Made by a program: the position numbers and the translations under genes. DNA of 64,000 nucleotides, from assembly GCA_001604105.1 (NCBI GenBank), contig LVAQ01000014.1, positions 62,001-126,000 of the forward strand, in the 5' to 3' direction. Shown here piece after piece: positions 38,101 to 46,431 of the stretch. Source of the stretch: Clostridiales bacterium Firm_11. GTDB taxonomy: Bacteria > Bacillota > Clostridia > Christensenellales > Aristaeellaceae. Numbering within the stretch: position 1 is the stretch's first letter; the number at the start of each line of letters is the position of its first letter. Below the pieces are notes generated by a model. It made no database searches. It saw only the letters and a program-made list of their open reading frames with translations, and was not told the DNA's origin.

Positions 38101-38680
38101 ATTGGCAAGAAGTTTGCTGGCAGGCGTTTACTCGACAATTCCAGCTGGAATCATGACGGTTTACCTAAATCACCGATGGATACACTGCTACCACGCATGT
38201 AACGCGTGAATCATTTACCGGATAGTCAAACGGCGGGCAACCCCCTATCATCATTCTTGTGTAACAGGCGCTGGATGCCGCTTCCTTAGGCTTCTGCCCG
38301 GTTGTGCAGTCAGTAATCTGCACGATTAGCAAACGAACAAAAGTAGCATATAATCACTTTTGGTTTTTAGCGGGAATGCGGGTATTTCTGTAGAATATTA
38401 GAGTATCAGTAATCGCAGCCTTCCCTGGGAAGCTGGGGAAGGCAAACGACTTGCTGTGGCATGTTGCAATGCATCACAAAGCTGTTCGAGACACAGACAT
38501 TTGCTGATTTTAACTGATACAGCACGAGCAAAACAATGAGGCTAAAGACAACCGTGAACAGGAAGGCACAAGCGTCAAGCTTGCTTTCAAACCTCCATTA
38601 AGCCGTGAGTGTAAGGAAAATTGTTGCCCCGACTCTGTTTCAATTGCGAAATCAACAGATTGTAAAAAGGAGTTATGCTT
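38101..38680. other. Gene-free stretch before the molybdopterin-domain lipoprotein
   Basis: About 580 bases with only one small hairpin (GCCTTCCC/GGGAAGGC, 38418-38443). No gene recognised. Confidence 0.45.
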
Positions 38681-39358
38681 ATGAAGCGAATCCTTCCGAT
38701 GCTGGTGATCCTTTTCGTGCTGCTTGCCGGCTGTTCTCCTCAGGCTGGAGAGGCAGACCAAACACAAGCGGACGCCGTATCCGCGGCGACTTTAGCAAGG
38801 TACAGGGAAAGTGAAATCATGGAATTCGAGGGCGCGCAGCTTGACCCTGCCGTTGGACCGCGGGACAATTCCATTAAGGGCATCCAGCAAGTCGACATCG
38901 AAACATACACGCTGTCCATCAATGGATTGGTCGATGAACCTGTAACCCTGACCTATGAACAGGTACTGGCGCTTGAGCCCTATGAAAGGCTTGTCACCTT
39001 GTATTGTGTCGAGGGTTGGGATGCCACTGTGCTATGGAAAGGTGTTTTAATCGATGATCTCATCCAACTGGGCGGCGCTAAACCCGAAGCGGTGACAGTT
39101 ATCTTCAGTTCTGTGGATGGATATACCACTTCCCTGCCGTTGCAAACCATTCAGGAGAAGCAACTGATCCTGGCTTACAACGCAAACGGGTTAGAATTGC
39201 CGCCGTCCATGGGGTACCCCTTCATTGTTGTGGCAGAGGATAAACTGGGGTACAAGTGGGGCAGATGGGTGCGCAGCATTACGCTATCCGACGATGCGGA
39301 TTATAAAGGATACTGGGAGAACTTGGGTTATTCCAATGAGGCGGATATCGCACAGTGA
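38681..39358 (+). CDS. Lipoprotein with molybdopterin-dependent oxidoreductase (sulfite-oxidase-fold) domain
   Basis: A 225-residue lipoprotein: signal peptide with lipobox LLAGC (Cys18), then a single Oxidored_molyb domain (about 70-205). Cys109 in TLYCVEGWD is at the position that ligates molybdenum in sulfite-oxidase and MsrP families, and KWGRWVRSI near the end is typical. There is no dimerisation domain, no heme domain and no MsrQ-type membrane partner nearby, so the electron partner and substrate are unknown. Start chosen at 38681 (AAGGAG eight bases upstream); the ATG at 38675 is too close to it. Confidence 0.88.
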   Translation: MKRILPMLVILFVLLAGCSPQAGEADQTQADAVSAATLARYRESEIMEFEGAQLDPAVGPRDNSIKGIQQVDIETYTLSINGLVDEPVTLTYEQVLALEPYERLVTLYCVEGWDATVLWKGVLIDDLIQLGGAKPEAVTVIFSSVDGYTTSLPLQTIQEKQLILAYNANGLELPPSMGYPFIVVAEDKLGYKWGRWVRSITLSDDADYKGYWENLGYSNEADIAQ

Positions 39359-39678
39359 TCAGCACGAGCGCTGTGATCGAGGGAGTAACCAGCGTGGCAT
39401 TGCCTTCCAATAGCAAGACAGATAATGGGACGGCTTTCGGTATCGGGTTTGTCGTAACATCGTAGTTAGGATAAATCCAGATGGATAACTAACACTGGGT
39501 AATCGACGATGACAAATTGCGCAGTCGCGCAGCATATTCAACAAGCGCAAGATGGCTTCACCTTAATGCGGCAATCCCATGGTTTTACATTGCTTTTATC
39601 GTTTGCCACTTGTTGCTTTCGCATAGGTTTCCATGTATAATGGGTGCAATGCTCAATGTGTGAGGAGCTTGAAAACAG
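39359..39678. other. Gene-free stretch before the HD-GYP module
   Basis: 320 bases; the only recognised feature is the promoter at 39613-39641. Confidence 0.45.
39613..39641 (+). promoter_or_regulatory. Predicted promoter of the unknown-HD-GYP-DUF5317 module
   Basis: TTGCTT (39613-39618), 17-base spacer and perfect TATAAT (39636-39641), 38 bases before the first gene. Confidence 0.65.
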
Positions 39679-40365
39679 ATGATTGAAACGGTTGATGAAA
39701 AAAGGATGCCCAATGATTTGTATCGTTCTCTGCTACTAAAGCTCCCAGACGTATTTGCTGCCAACATCCTGATGGATGGCGAGGATACTGTACGCGAAGT
39801 ACACATTGTAGCCGGACTAAGCCGCAATCCCAAGTTGATCAGCAGAGATGTGCAAAGCGCGCTGCTGGCCGCGTTTGGGTTTCGGGTGGATCATCGGGTT
39901 ATCAGCATTGCGCAACTGGCGGCAAATCCGTTTGAGATGCCCGAACAACCGGAGCGCCTTGGAGCGGGTACGCGCATCCAGTGCGTGGAGGTATCCACGC
40001 GGGTTGAGGAAAAGCGTTACCATGTAAGCGTTCGTCTACGCCATGGTGAACATGATTTTCTTGGTGAGGCTGTTAGCCGCAACACCGCAACCCTGCGGAT
40101 GCGGGCTGCTGTTCAGGCAACACTGAACGCGGTGCACGGGTTTTTGGGCGTTGAAGATCTGTTCACCATCCTGGCGACACAGCCTACCACCATTGGCGGC
40201 ACCACCATCGCCTTAACATTGCTGGAATACTCCTATGCCAGGGAAGATCGCCTGTTGATCGGCTCGGCGCAGCAGGGCGAGGACGCGGCGGTTGGCTTTG
40301 TAAAGAGCGCGTTGGACGCCATGAACCGCAGCCTGTCTATCGCGGCAGGGTGCCAATCCATTTGA
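39679..40365 (+). CDS. Conserved protein of unknown function in an HD-GYP module
   Basis: A 228-residue soluble protein with no signal peptide or membrane segment. The N-terminal third has REVHIVAGLSRNPKLISRDVQSALLAAFGFRVDHRVISIAQL, quoted here in two pieces: VHIVAGLSRNPK and DHRVISIAQL, a pattern I associate with uncharacterised Firmicutes proteins found beside HD-GYP genes. The C-terminal part (about 110-220) is an alpha/beta region with LGEAVSRNTATLRMRAAVQATL. It does not match an enzyme family I know. First gene of a module with a small peptide, an HD-GYP protein and DUF5317. Confidence 0.75.
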   Translation: MIETVDEKRMPNDLYRSLLLKLPDVFAANILMDGEDTVREVHIVAGLSRNPKLISRDVQSALLAAFGFRVDHRVISIAQLAANPFEMPEQPERLGAGTRIQCVEVSTRVEEKRYHVSVRLRHGEHDFLGEAVSRNTATLRMRAAVQATLNAVHGFLGVEDLFTILATQPTTIGGTTIALTLLEYSYAREDRLLIGSAQQGEDAAVGFVKSALDAMNRSLSIAAGCQSI

Positions 40366-40461
40366 AAGGAAACGAGACGGACGGGGTTTCTTTAAGCGTA
40401 GCGGAATATAGCATGCCTGATAGCGAATGGCAGAGCCTAGCGAATAGGAGGCTATATTCTT

Positions 40462-40545
40462 ATGAAAAAGACGAAGATCATGGCGGCTTTGATGGCGCTG
40501 GTTTCTTTCGTTCTCTCCGCTGGTGCATTTGTAACCTGGAGGTAA
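40462..40545 (+). CDS. 27-residue hydrophobic peptide
   Basis: A short ORF too small for standard calling: MKKTKIMAAL, then MALVSFVLSAGAF, ending VTWR. It has a basic start, one hydrophobic stretch and a Trp-Arg end, and looks like a small membrane or secreted peptide. AGGAG lies 11 bases before the ATG. It sits between the conserved unknown gene (96 bases upstream) and the HD-GYP gene, on the same strand. From memory similar peptides occur at this position in other Firmicutes, but I could not verify this. Confidence 0.6.
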   Translation: MKKTKIMAALMALVSFVLSAGAFVTWR

Positions 40546-40630
40546 CATGCCCTGGAGTCCGATCTGCCGTCCGTCTCGTTCTCCCCATAGATATTCATCA
40601 GGTCATCCCTTTACGCAGGTGGAGGTACCT

Positions 40631-41911
40631 ATGAACAACAGATCCCGCATATACATTTTGACTGTGATCCTGATCGGAATGGCAATGGCGGTTGTGACCA
40701 CGCACCAGTTTATCCTTAGCAAAGAAGGCGTTCCCTTTTCTGAGTATGGCTGGAATATCCTGTTCTTGATCGCCATATGCGCTGTCTGCCGGTCGTTTCC
40801 CATAATTATGAAGAATGATCAACAATTGGACATGTCTGTCATCGCCATTCTGGCGGCTTTTTTATTACACGGCATGGAAGCGGCAGTAATTGTGTACCTG
40901 GCTAGTTCATTGATAACCTTTGAAAAAGACGGCGGCAGAATAAGATGCATCTACAATACCAGCCCAAGCAAAACGCTGTTTAACCTGAGTGATATCGTCA
41001 TCGCGATTGTTGTACCGGGGCTGATCTGTCGGATACTCCCCTGGCAACCGGGCATGCTGAGCTTCCCGCTGGTACTCTTGCCAACGTTGATTTTTTCCAT
41101 TCTTGCGTTTGTATTCAATTATCTGGGGTTACTTTTACTTTTCTACTTGAATGGTGATATCGTACCGCGCGAGATGGGCAAAGCGCTTGCGGGGCTTACC
41201 GTCAATGTGCTGGCGGCCATGCCGCTGGGGTTAATGCTCAGTTTGCTGCTTTCGCTTCCTTCCGGTATCTGGTTGTCGCTAGTAATGGTGTTTCCGCTGC
41301 TGCTGGCGCGTTATGCCTGGAAACTCTATCTGGACGCTACACGCTACCGGGAGCAGCTGCTCACTGCGTTTGTTTCCAGCATGGAGGCGCGCGATCCCTA
41401 TACGCAGGGGCACAGCCAGCGCGTGGGCGAGTATGCGCAGTGCATTGCGCGGCAGTTGCGGTGCTCTGCCCAGCAGATAGATTCGCTGCGTGAAGGGGCG
41501 CTTTTACATGATATTGGAAAAATCGGTGTGAGCGACCTGATACTGCATAAACCAAGCGCGTTATCCCGTGAGGAACGGGAGATTATGCAACAGCATCCCG
41601 TTATCGGTGCGGATATTGTTGAAAAAGTAGGCCTGTCGGACGCAGTGCTGGAAATGATCCGCAACCATCACGAGCGCTGCGATGGCAAGGGATATCCTGA
41701 TGGCCGCCTGGCGGGAGAACTGCGCCTGTCCACGCGGATTCTGGCTGCGGCCGATGCCTATGACGCCATGACCAGCGATCGCCCTTACCGCAGCAGCATG
41801 TCGCTGGAACAGGCGCGCGAGGAGCTGCAGCGTGGCAAGGGAACACAGTTTGATGCCGATGTTGTGGAAGCCTTGCTGGCGGTGATGGACAGGGAGGGGT
41901 GCGGCGCATGA
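40631..41911 (+). CDS. HD-GYP domain membrane protein (predicted cyclic-di-GMP phosphodiesterase)
   Basis: About 426 residues: an N-terminal membrane domain with six or so segments (about 8-235) and a C-terminal HD-GYP domain (about 245-420). His293-Asp294 in LLHDIGKIG and the motif HHERCDGKGYPDG, then ADAYDAMTSDRPYR, give a complete active-site set. Such proteins degrade cyclic di-GMP. The membrane part may sense a signal. The long frame starts at 40547, but GGAGG precedes the ATG at 40631. Its stop overlaps the next start as ATGA. Confidence 0.9.
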   Translation: MNNRSRIYILTVILIGMAMAVVTTHQFILSKEGVPFSEYGWNILFLIAICAVCRSFPIIMKNDQQLDMSVIAILAAFLLHGMEAAVIVYLASSLITFEKDGGRIRCIYNTSPSKTLFNLSDIVIAIVVPGLICRILPWQPGMLSFPLVLLPTLIFSILAFVFNYLGLLLLFYLNGDIVPREMGKALAGLTVNVLAAMPLGLMLSLLLSLPSGIWLSLVMVFPLLLARYAWKLYLDATRYREQLLTAFVSSMEARDPYTQGHSQRVGEYAQCIARQLRCSAQQIDSLREGALLHDIGKIGVSDLILHKPSALSREEREIMQQHPVIGADIVEKVGLSDAVLEMIRNHHERCDGKGYPDGRLAGELRLSTRILAAADAYDAMTSDRPYRSSMSLEQAREELQRGKGTQFDADVVEALLAVMDREGCGA

Positions 41912-42453
41912 TACTCGTCTACATGTTAGCGTTCGCGGTTGTAGTGGGATATCTGCGCGGAGGGCGTTTAAACCGCTATCTGCAAAAACCGCTGAAAGGT
42001 ATTCTTTTACCAATCATTGCGTTCTTGCTGGAAAGCAGTTTTGCCTGGCTTCCGCGTATTCTCGAAGTACCCCCGCTGCGCTGGCTGTGGATGGTGGTCG
42101 TGGCAGAATACCTGTGCCTGTTCACTTTTTTATTTCTTAACCGGGATGAGCGCGCATTGTGGCTGGTTGCGCTGGGAACGGCGACCAACTTCGCTGCGAT
42201 GGCAGCCCATCAGATGCGTATGCCCGTGAGTCCGGTCATCTTTGAATACCCCTCTTTAGTCAGCTTTGTGGAGCGCGTGCAAAGCGGAGAACTGATCGAG
42301 TATGTGCTTGTTGGGTGGGATGCACCGTTATGGTGGCTGGGGGATTGCATTCCCATTCCATGGGGTGTACCCGGCGTGGCAAGCGCGGGTGATTTTCTGA
42401 TGGGCGCGGGGCTATTCTGGTGGGTACAGCGGATGATGCTGCGCAAACAATAA
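41908..42453 (+). CDS. DUF5317 family membrane protein
   Basis: A 181-residue membrane protein with four or five hydrophobic segments and the DUF5317 features GYLRGGRLNRYL at the start and GWDAPLWWLGDCIPIPW near the C-terminus. Function unknown. The start overlaps the HD-GYP stop by four bases, so the two are coupled. The family is commonly seen beside HD-GYP or sensor genes in Firmicutes (my recollection). Confidence 0.85.
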   Translation: MILVYMLAFAVVVGYLRGGRLNRYLQKPLKGILLPIIAFLLESSFAWLPRILEVPPLRWLWMVVVAEYLCLFTFLFLNRDERALWLVALGTATNFAAMAAHQMRMPVSPVIFEYPSLVSFVERVQSGELIEYVLVGWDAPLWWLGDCIPIPWGVPGVASAGDFLMGAGLFWWVQRMMLRKQ

Positions 42454-42571
42454 GATAGCGATGCAAAGCCAACCAACATCACATGCTTTACCGCCATGCA
42501 TTTACTTAACGTGTGCATTGCATGCCTTGTATAACTCTTCAAACGGCTTGGGCGATTTGGATATCGTGGCG

Positions 42572-43750
42572 CTAGTCTGTCGCACGACGGCCAAGGCGCG
42601 ATTTCTGCTGGTAGAGGCGTGAATCCGCCTGTGCAAACAGTGCGTCGGGTGAAGTTATATCCGGGGACCACTCAGCAATGCCAGCACTGATTGAAAGTGA
42701 ATAAGGAAGTGCGAAATACAAACAGATTCTGGACAGGTGTTGATTGATGCGTTCAATGAGCGCGAGACACTCCGGATAGCTTTGCCGTGTGATGATTACA
42801 AACTCATCACCTCCATAACGGCTGTAAAACGCCGATTTGCCGCATACCGACTGCAAAGCCGCCCCCATAAGCTTGAGGGCGTTATCCCCAGCATTATGGC
42901 CGAAACGGTCATTAATCTGCTTGAAATTGTTCAGATCCATCAGGATTAATCCAAATGGCTTCTGCTTATGGCCGAGCTGAAACAGGTTCTGAAGATAATA
43001 ATCCGTATGCCGCCGATTGAATAACCCCGTGAGAGTGTCGGTGGCGATTTCCGCGTTCTGTATATTGATAAACATGATAAGCAAAGAAATTACGGTTGCC
43101 AGCCAAATCACCGTTACCTGATGATACCATATCTGCACTACCACACCAAGTATCGGCGGTATGGCAAAGAACATTAGCGGACGCGTATGGCGTCGATGGG
43201 ATGGCGTGCGCGCAAGACCACGCTGCCGCCCTCGCCGGATGGAATACGCAAACACCTTTACAAACGCCAGCACCATCAATAGGGTGGAAAACACAAAAGA
43301 GAGGGATAGCAGCGAACCGCGTTGGTAGACGTTGTTTTCATCGATGTGGAACAGATAGGAGCCTTCGATGCTCAACAGCGTTGCAATCAGGTTCAAGGCA
43401 ACGGGGAGAAGGTACAACAGCAACAGTTCATCGCGTTTGGTTTTGGACAGCCCCATTTTGATGTCACAAAAGCAGATGTACAACAGGGACATGACCGGAT
43501 TGAGCAGATAATACCCAACGGTAAAGAACAGGTTCCAAGTTCGCGCGCCTGGAAACATACGACCATCCACAAGCCATGTGCCGCCATCCAGTACCAACAT
43601 GGCAATGTTGGTGATAATCATCCAGTTGAACAGGCGCTGATCGGCGAGGATGAAACGGTTTGTTTTACGTATCGTGTCAAAAAGGAGAACCCCAAGAATG
43701 AGAAGCGCGAAACTATTTACCGTAATTGCAGGCATCCATTGCGCCACCAT
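42572..43750 (-). CDS. Membrane GGDEF protein (predicted diguanylate cyclase)
   Basis: A 392-residue protein: N-terminal membrane domain with six or seven segments (about 10-230) and a GGDEF domain (about 235-390) with TLTGLFNRR, MDLNNFKQINDRFGHNAGD and an intact RYGGDEF. An inhibitory I-site (RxxD five residues before GGDEF) is absent; that position reads GKSA. It should make cyclic di-GMP without product inhibition at that site. It converges with the HD-GYP/DUF5317 module, so synthesis and breakdown genes are adjacent. Confidence 0.92.
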   Translation of the reverse strand: MVAQWMPAITVNSFALLILGVLLFDTIRKTNRFILADQRLFNWMIITNIAMLVLDGGTWLVDGRMFPGARTWNLFFTVGYYLLNPVMSLLYICFCDIKMGLSKTKRDELLLLYLLPVALNLIATLLSIEGSYLFHIDENNVYQRGSLLSLSFVFSTLLMVLAFVKVFAYSIRRGRQRGLARTPSHRRHTRPLMFFAIPPILGVVVQIWYHQVTVIWLATVISLLIMFINIQNAEIATDTLTGLFNRRHTDYYLQNLFQLGHKQKPFGLILMDLNNFKQINDRFGHNAGDNALKLMGAALQSVCGKSAFYSRYGGDEFVIITRQSYPECLALIERINQHLSRICLYFALPYSLSISAGIAEWSPDITSPDALFAQADSRLYQQKSRLGRRATD

Positions 43751-44281
43751 AGCAACGCCCCCTACCCATTATACGAGAGCATTATACCATAAAACGGAAG
43801 ATATGCGCACAATATTGATAAAGTTCTGTAACAATACCGTAACGATATGTGCATTTTCGTTGGGAAGAGTCGTAGCGCGAATTCGATGACAGCATGCAAT
43901 TTCTTTGGTGAAGATGATGATACGGCAGTCGCTTCAAAGAACACAGCTCCGCTTACCCATTCGCTTCATCAGCGTATGAATGGAGCGCTCAAAAAGCAGA
44001 GAACAAACATATGGCTGCGTTGATGTGTTTGTTTAGCGCAAACCAGTCGACGTCTAAACGTAATGATTAAGTTGGTATCAGCTGCGGTATTGCGCACATC
44101 AAACCAGCAAGGGGTGAAGAGCTTGCCCCAGAACGGATAAAACACGACATCTCGGATGCTGGAATGTGATCAACTGCTTATGGAATGCAATGAGTGGCCA
44201 AATGGGCTTGAAAAGCACTTTAAGTGCATGAAGCGATGCGCCATCGGCGGCTATGCAAAGCTATATGCCGATGAAGGGCAT
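43751..44281. other. Gene-free stretch upstream of the GGDEF gene
   Basis: 531 bases. It contains the GGDEF gene promoter element; the remainder has no ORF with a ribosome binding site. Confidence 0.45.
43781..43789 (-). promoter_or_regulatory. Extended -10 element upstream of the GGDEF gene
   Basis: TGGTATAAT on minus, about 30 bases before the start codon, without a clear -35. Confidence 0.5.
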
Positions 44282-44515
44282 TTATGGCTCCCACTCGCTA
44301 AGCAACAGTTCTGCCGCGGCGATCATACCGCTTTGTATCATATCCTTTGCCTGGCCGCGGCCATCCCAGTTGTTACCTTGACGAACATACAGGCTTTCCA
44401 GTAACCCCTGTAAATACTCCTTCGTGAATGCGGGATCATTCAACTGGCGAAGTTTAAATTGTGCATACGCGTTATCAAAAGAATCGTCAAACACTTGTTG
44501 TAAAAACTCATCCAT
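44282..44515 (-). CDS. Small hypothetical protein
   Basis: A 77-residue acidic, mostly helical protein: MDEFLQQVFDDSFDNAYAQF at the start, then LYVRQGNNWDGRGQAKDMIQ and a C-terminal AAAELLLSEWEP. No signal peptide or membrane segment. I recall short Firmicutes proteins with a similar G-N-x-W-x-G-R-G box but cannot name the family. An in-frame stop lies ten codons upstream, so the ATG at 44515 is the only start; the ribosome binding site is weak (GGAAG). Divergent from the next gene. Confidence 0.6.
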   Translation of the reverse strand: MDEFLQQVFDDSFDNAYAQFKLRQLNDPAFTKEYLQGLLESLYVRQGNNWDGRGQAKDMIQSGMIAAAELLLSEWEP

Positions 44516-44688
44516 GGGCTTCCAACTTTCATCAGCAGAATATCAAGACGCGCGCGTATCATCGGCGTCTGATAGCCATTATAGGCGATGATGGCGTATA
44601 CTTCAAGAGATGTGAGCGCAATGTTGCTCCGACCGGCATGAACTGTGCATGATGTAAAAGGCTCGCTTGTTTGAATCGGGTTGATTCG

Positions 44689-44697
44689 TGGTATACT
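44689..44697 (+). promoter_or_regulatory. Extended -10 element upstream of the C39-like protein
   Basis: TGGTATACT, 35 bases before the start codon. Candidate -35 sequences are at poor spacing. Confidence 0.45.
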
Positions 44698-44731
44698 TAC
44701 GGTGAATCCTTTAGAGATAAGAGGTTAACGG

Positions 44732-45373
44732 ATGACGATATCATTATTACATCCCGAAGCGCTGTGGATTCAGGATGATGACGACGCAACCACCTATTTT
44801 GGCGGTGATCAGGAATGGTTCCAAAGAGGCCGCAGCCGATTGGATGGATGCGGGCCTACCAGCGCGGCAACGATGACTGCATACCTGGCGCGCACCAGAC
44901 CCGCGTTGAAAGCGTTATGTGATTGCGCTGATGATATGCGCCGTACGCGGTTTGCCGCGCATATGGAAGCGTTGTACACCTATGTGACGCCAGGCAACAT
45001 GGGTTTGAATCGGGTGGAAATGTTCACCGATGGAATGGCAGCTTATCTGAAAAGCCGCAATATCGAGCTTACCGCACATGTATTTCAGGCATATGGCAAT
45101 CTTCGAAAGCGGCGCGCGCCCGTGGAGGATATCGCCGCGTTTGTAAAGGCTGGACTTGCCAGTGATTGCCCAATTGCGTTTCTTAACCTGACAAGGGGAA
45201 GCGTTCACAATATCCAGAGCTGGCATTGGATTACCCTGGTAAGCGCGGAGATCGATGAAAACCGCCTGGATGTATGCGCCAGCGATGAAGGAAAATTGGT
45301 TTGCTTTGACCTGCGGCTTTGGTACCTTTCTACGCATATGCAGGGGGCATTGGTATACTATACGCAGGCATAG
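44732..45373 (+). CDS. C39-like cysteine-peptidase-fold protein
   Basis: A 213-residue protein with a papain-like C39 signature: Cys40 in DGCGPTSAATM and His165 in SWHWITLV, followed by a conserved-looking Asp-rich strand. No signal peptide, so it appears cytoplasmic. No transporter, bacteriocin or leader peptide lies next to it, so bacteriocin processing is not indicated. It stands alone between a divergent small gene and a terminator. Substrate unknown. Confidence 0.75.
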   Translation: MTISLLHPEALWIQDDDDATTYFGGDQEWFQRGRSRLDGCGPTSAATMTAYLARTRPALKALCDCADDMRRTRFAAHMEALYTYVTPGNMGLNRVEMFTDGMAAYLKSRNIELTAHVFQAYGNLRKRRAPVEDIAAFVKAGLASDCPIAFLNLTRGSVHNIQSWHWITLVSAEIDENRLDVCASDEGKLVCFDLRLWYLSTHMQGALVYYTQA

Positions 45374-45446
45374 TGTTATAAACCACTGGCGAACATAATA
45401 CCGCTGTGTCTGTGCTGAACCTAGCATTTGAAACAGCATACCAATA

Positions 45447-45497
45447 GGGACGCCACCGGCATGTGTGGGAGTGTGTCACACATGCTGGCGGCGTCCC
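45447..45497. terminator. Bidirectional terminator between converging genes
   Basis: GGGACGCCACCGGCATGTGTG pairs with its near-complement ending GGCGGCGTCCC (one mismatch and one wobble). It lies between the C39-like gene (plus) and the TIM-type isomerase gene (minus). Confidence 0.75.
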
Positions 45498-45542
45498 GTT
45501 ATCATGGAGCGTTGTGCAGAATTGCGCATGGAATGCATAGCA

Positions 45543-46319
45543 TCATTTTGCCATAGCGCAAGGGAGCACCATACGAATTATCGCATCGAAACGTTCGGCA
45601 TCCCATGCGCTCCGGCCAATAAACAACCCGTCGATATGCGGTTTGGCAATCAAGGACAGTGCGTTTTGCGGGTTGACACTACCGCCGTATAGAATGGGGA
45701 TGCTTGCTCCCAGCTTGCCAAAAAGGGTTGTTAGGGTTTCCCGAATGGTGCTATGCCTTTGCTCCGCGTATTCCGCTGTGGCGGGTTCACCATCCACGCC
45801 GATAGCCCATACTGGTTCGTATGCAATGCGAAGCGGCGGGGGATTTCGATCGACACCAAACAAACCGGTTTGCAATTGTATGCGCAAAACCTCATCCGCA
45901 ATGCCTTGCATCTTTTGCAACTTGGTTTCGCCAATGCACAGCAGCGGGGTAAAACCATGCCGCAATGCCGCGTGTACTTTCCGGTTTACCATCGCATCAT
46001 CCTCGCCCATCAGGTGCCTTCGTTCGCTGTGGCCGAGTTCCACAATCTCAACGCCTGTCTCTTTGAGCATCAATGGGGATATTTCTCCGGTGAACTGTCC
46101 CGTATCTTCCCAGCACATGTTTTGCGCACCAAGGAGGATGCCGTGATTGCGGCAGATGATGCCTGCGCTCTCCAGCGAAGTATAGGAAGGGATTACAAAC
46201 AGCTCCATCTGCTCCCTTGGGATATCGGCAGTCAATGTTCCCAGCTTGGTCAGGAAGGCTTTTGACTGGGCAATGGTTTGCACCATTTTGGTGTTCGTGC
46301 CAATGTAAAGCTTTGCCAT
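45543..46319 (-). CDS. Triose-phosphate-isomerase-family enzyme (predicted L-erythrulose-1-phosphate isomerase)
   Basis: A 258-residue TIM-barrel enzyme. Catalytic residues match the TIM family: Lys in GTNTKM (about residue 11), His97 (ELGHSERR), Glu168 (AYEPVWAIG) and the phosphate loop YGGSVNP. The GTNTKM start differs from the WKMN of glycolytic enzymes, and the gene sits with DhaK/DhaL and an RpiB-type isomerase. This is the gene set of the erythrulose pathway, where a TIM homologue (LerI/EryH) converts L-erythrulose-1-phosphate to D-erythrulose-4-phosphate. A glycolytic role cannot be excluded. Start at 46319 follows AAAGGAG. Confidence 0.85.
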   Translation of the reverse strand: MAKLYIGTNTKMVQTIAQSKAFLTKLGTLTADIPREQMELFVIPSYTSLESAGIICRNHGILLGAQNMCWEDTGQFTGEISPLMLKETGVEIVELGHSERRHLMGEDDAMVNRKVHAALRHGFTPLLCIGETKLQKMQGIADEVLRIQLQTGLFGVDRNPPPLRIAYEPVWAIGVDGEPATAEYAEQRHSTIRETLTTLFGKLGASIPILYGGSVNPQNALSLIAKPHIDGLFIGRSAWDAERFDAIIRMVLPCAMAK

Positions 46320-46431
46320 GTACAGCGTATCTCCTTTGGGTATGGGTTGATAATCACTTGGGTTGCGAGGTGTCATCGCTGTTTAGCGCCCGTGTTATCG
46401 CATGGACGAACGCGGATGTTCGGTAGGATTA

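Noticed and set aside
43751..44281. Short ORFs such as 44156-44404
   Set aside because: Overlap with the minus-strand gene at 44282-44515, no ribosome binding site and no similarity recognised.
44732..45373. Bacteriocin-processing C39 transporter
   Set aside because: The protein is a single soluble domain with no ABC or membrane region and no leader peptide gene around it.
45543..46319. Glycolytic triose-phosphate isomerase tpiA
   Set aside because: The fold and residues fit, but the GTNTKM start and neighbours fit a pathway-specific isomerase better; left as a lower alternative.
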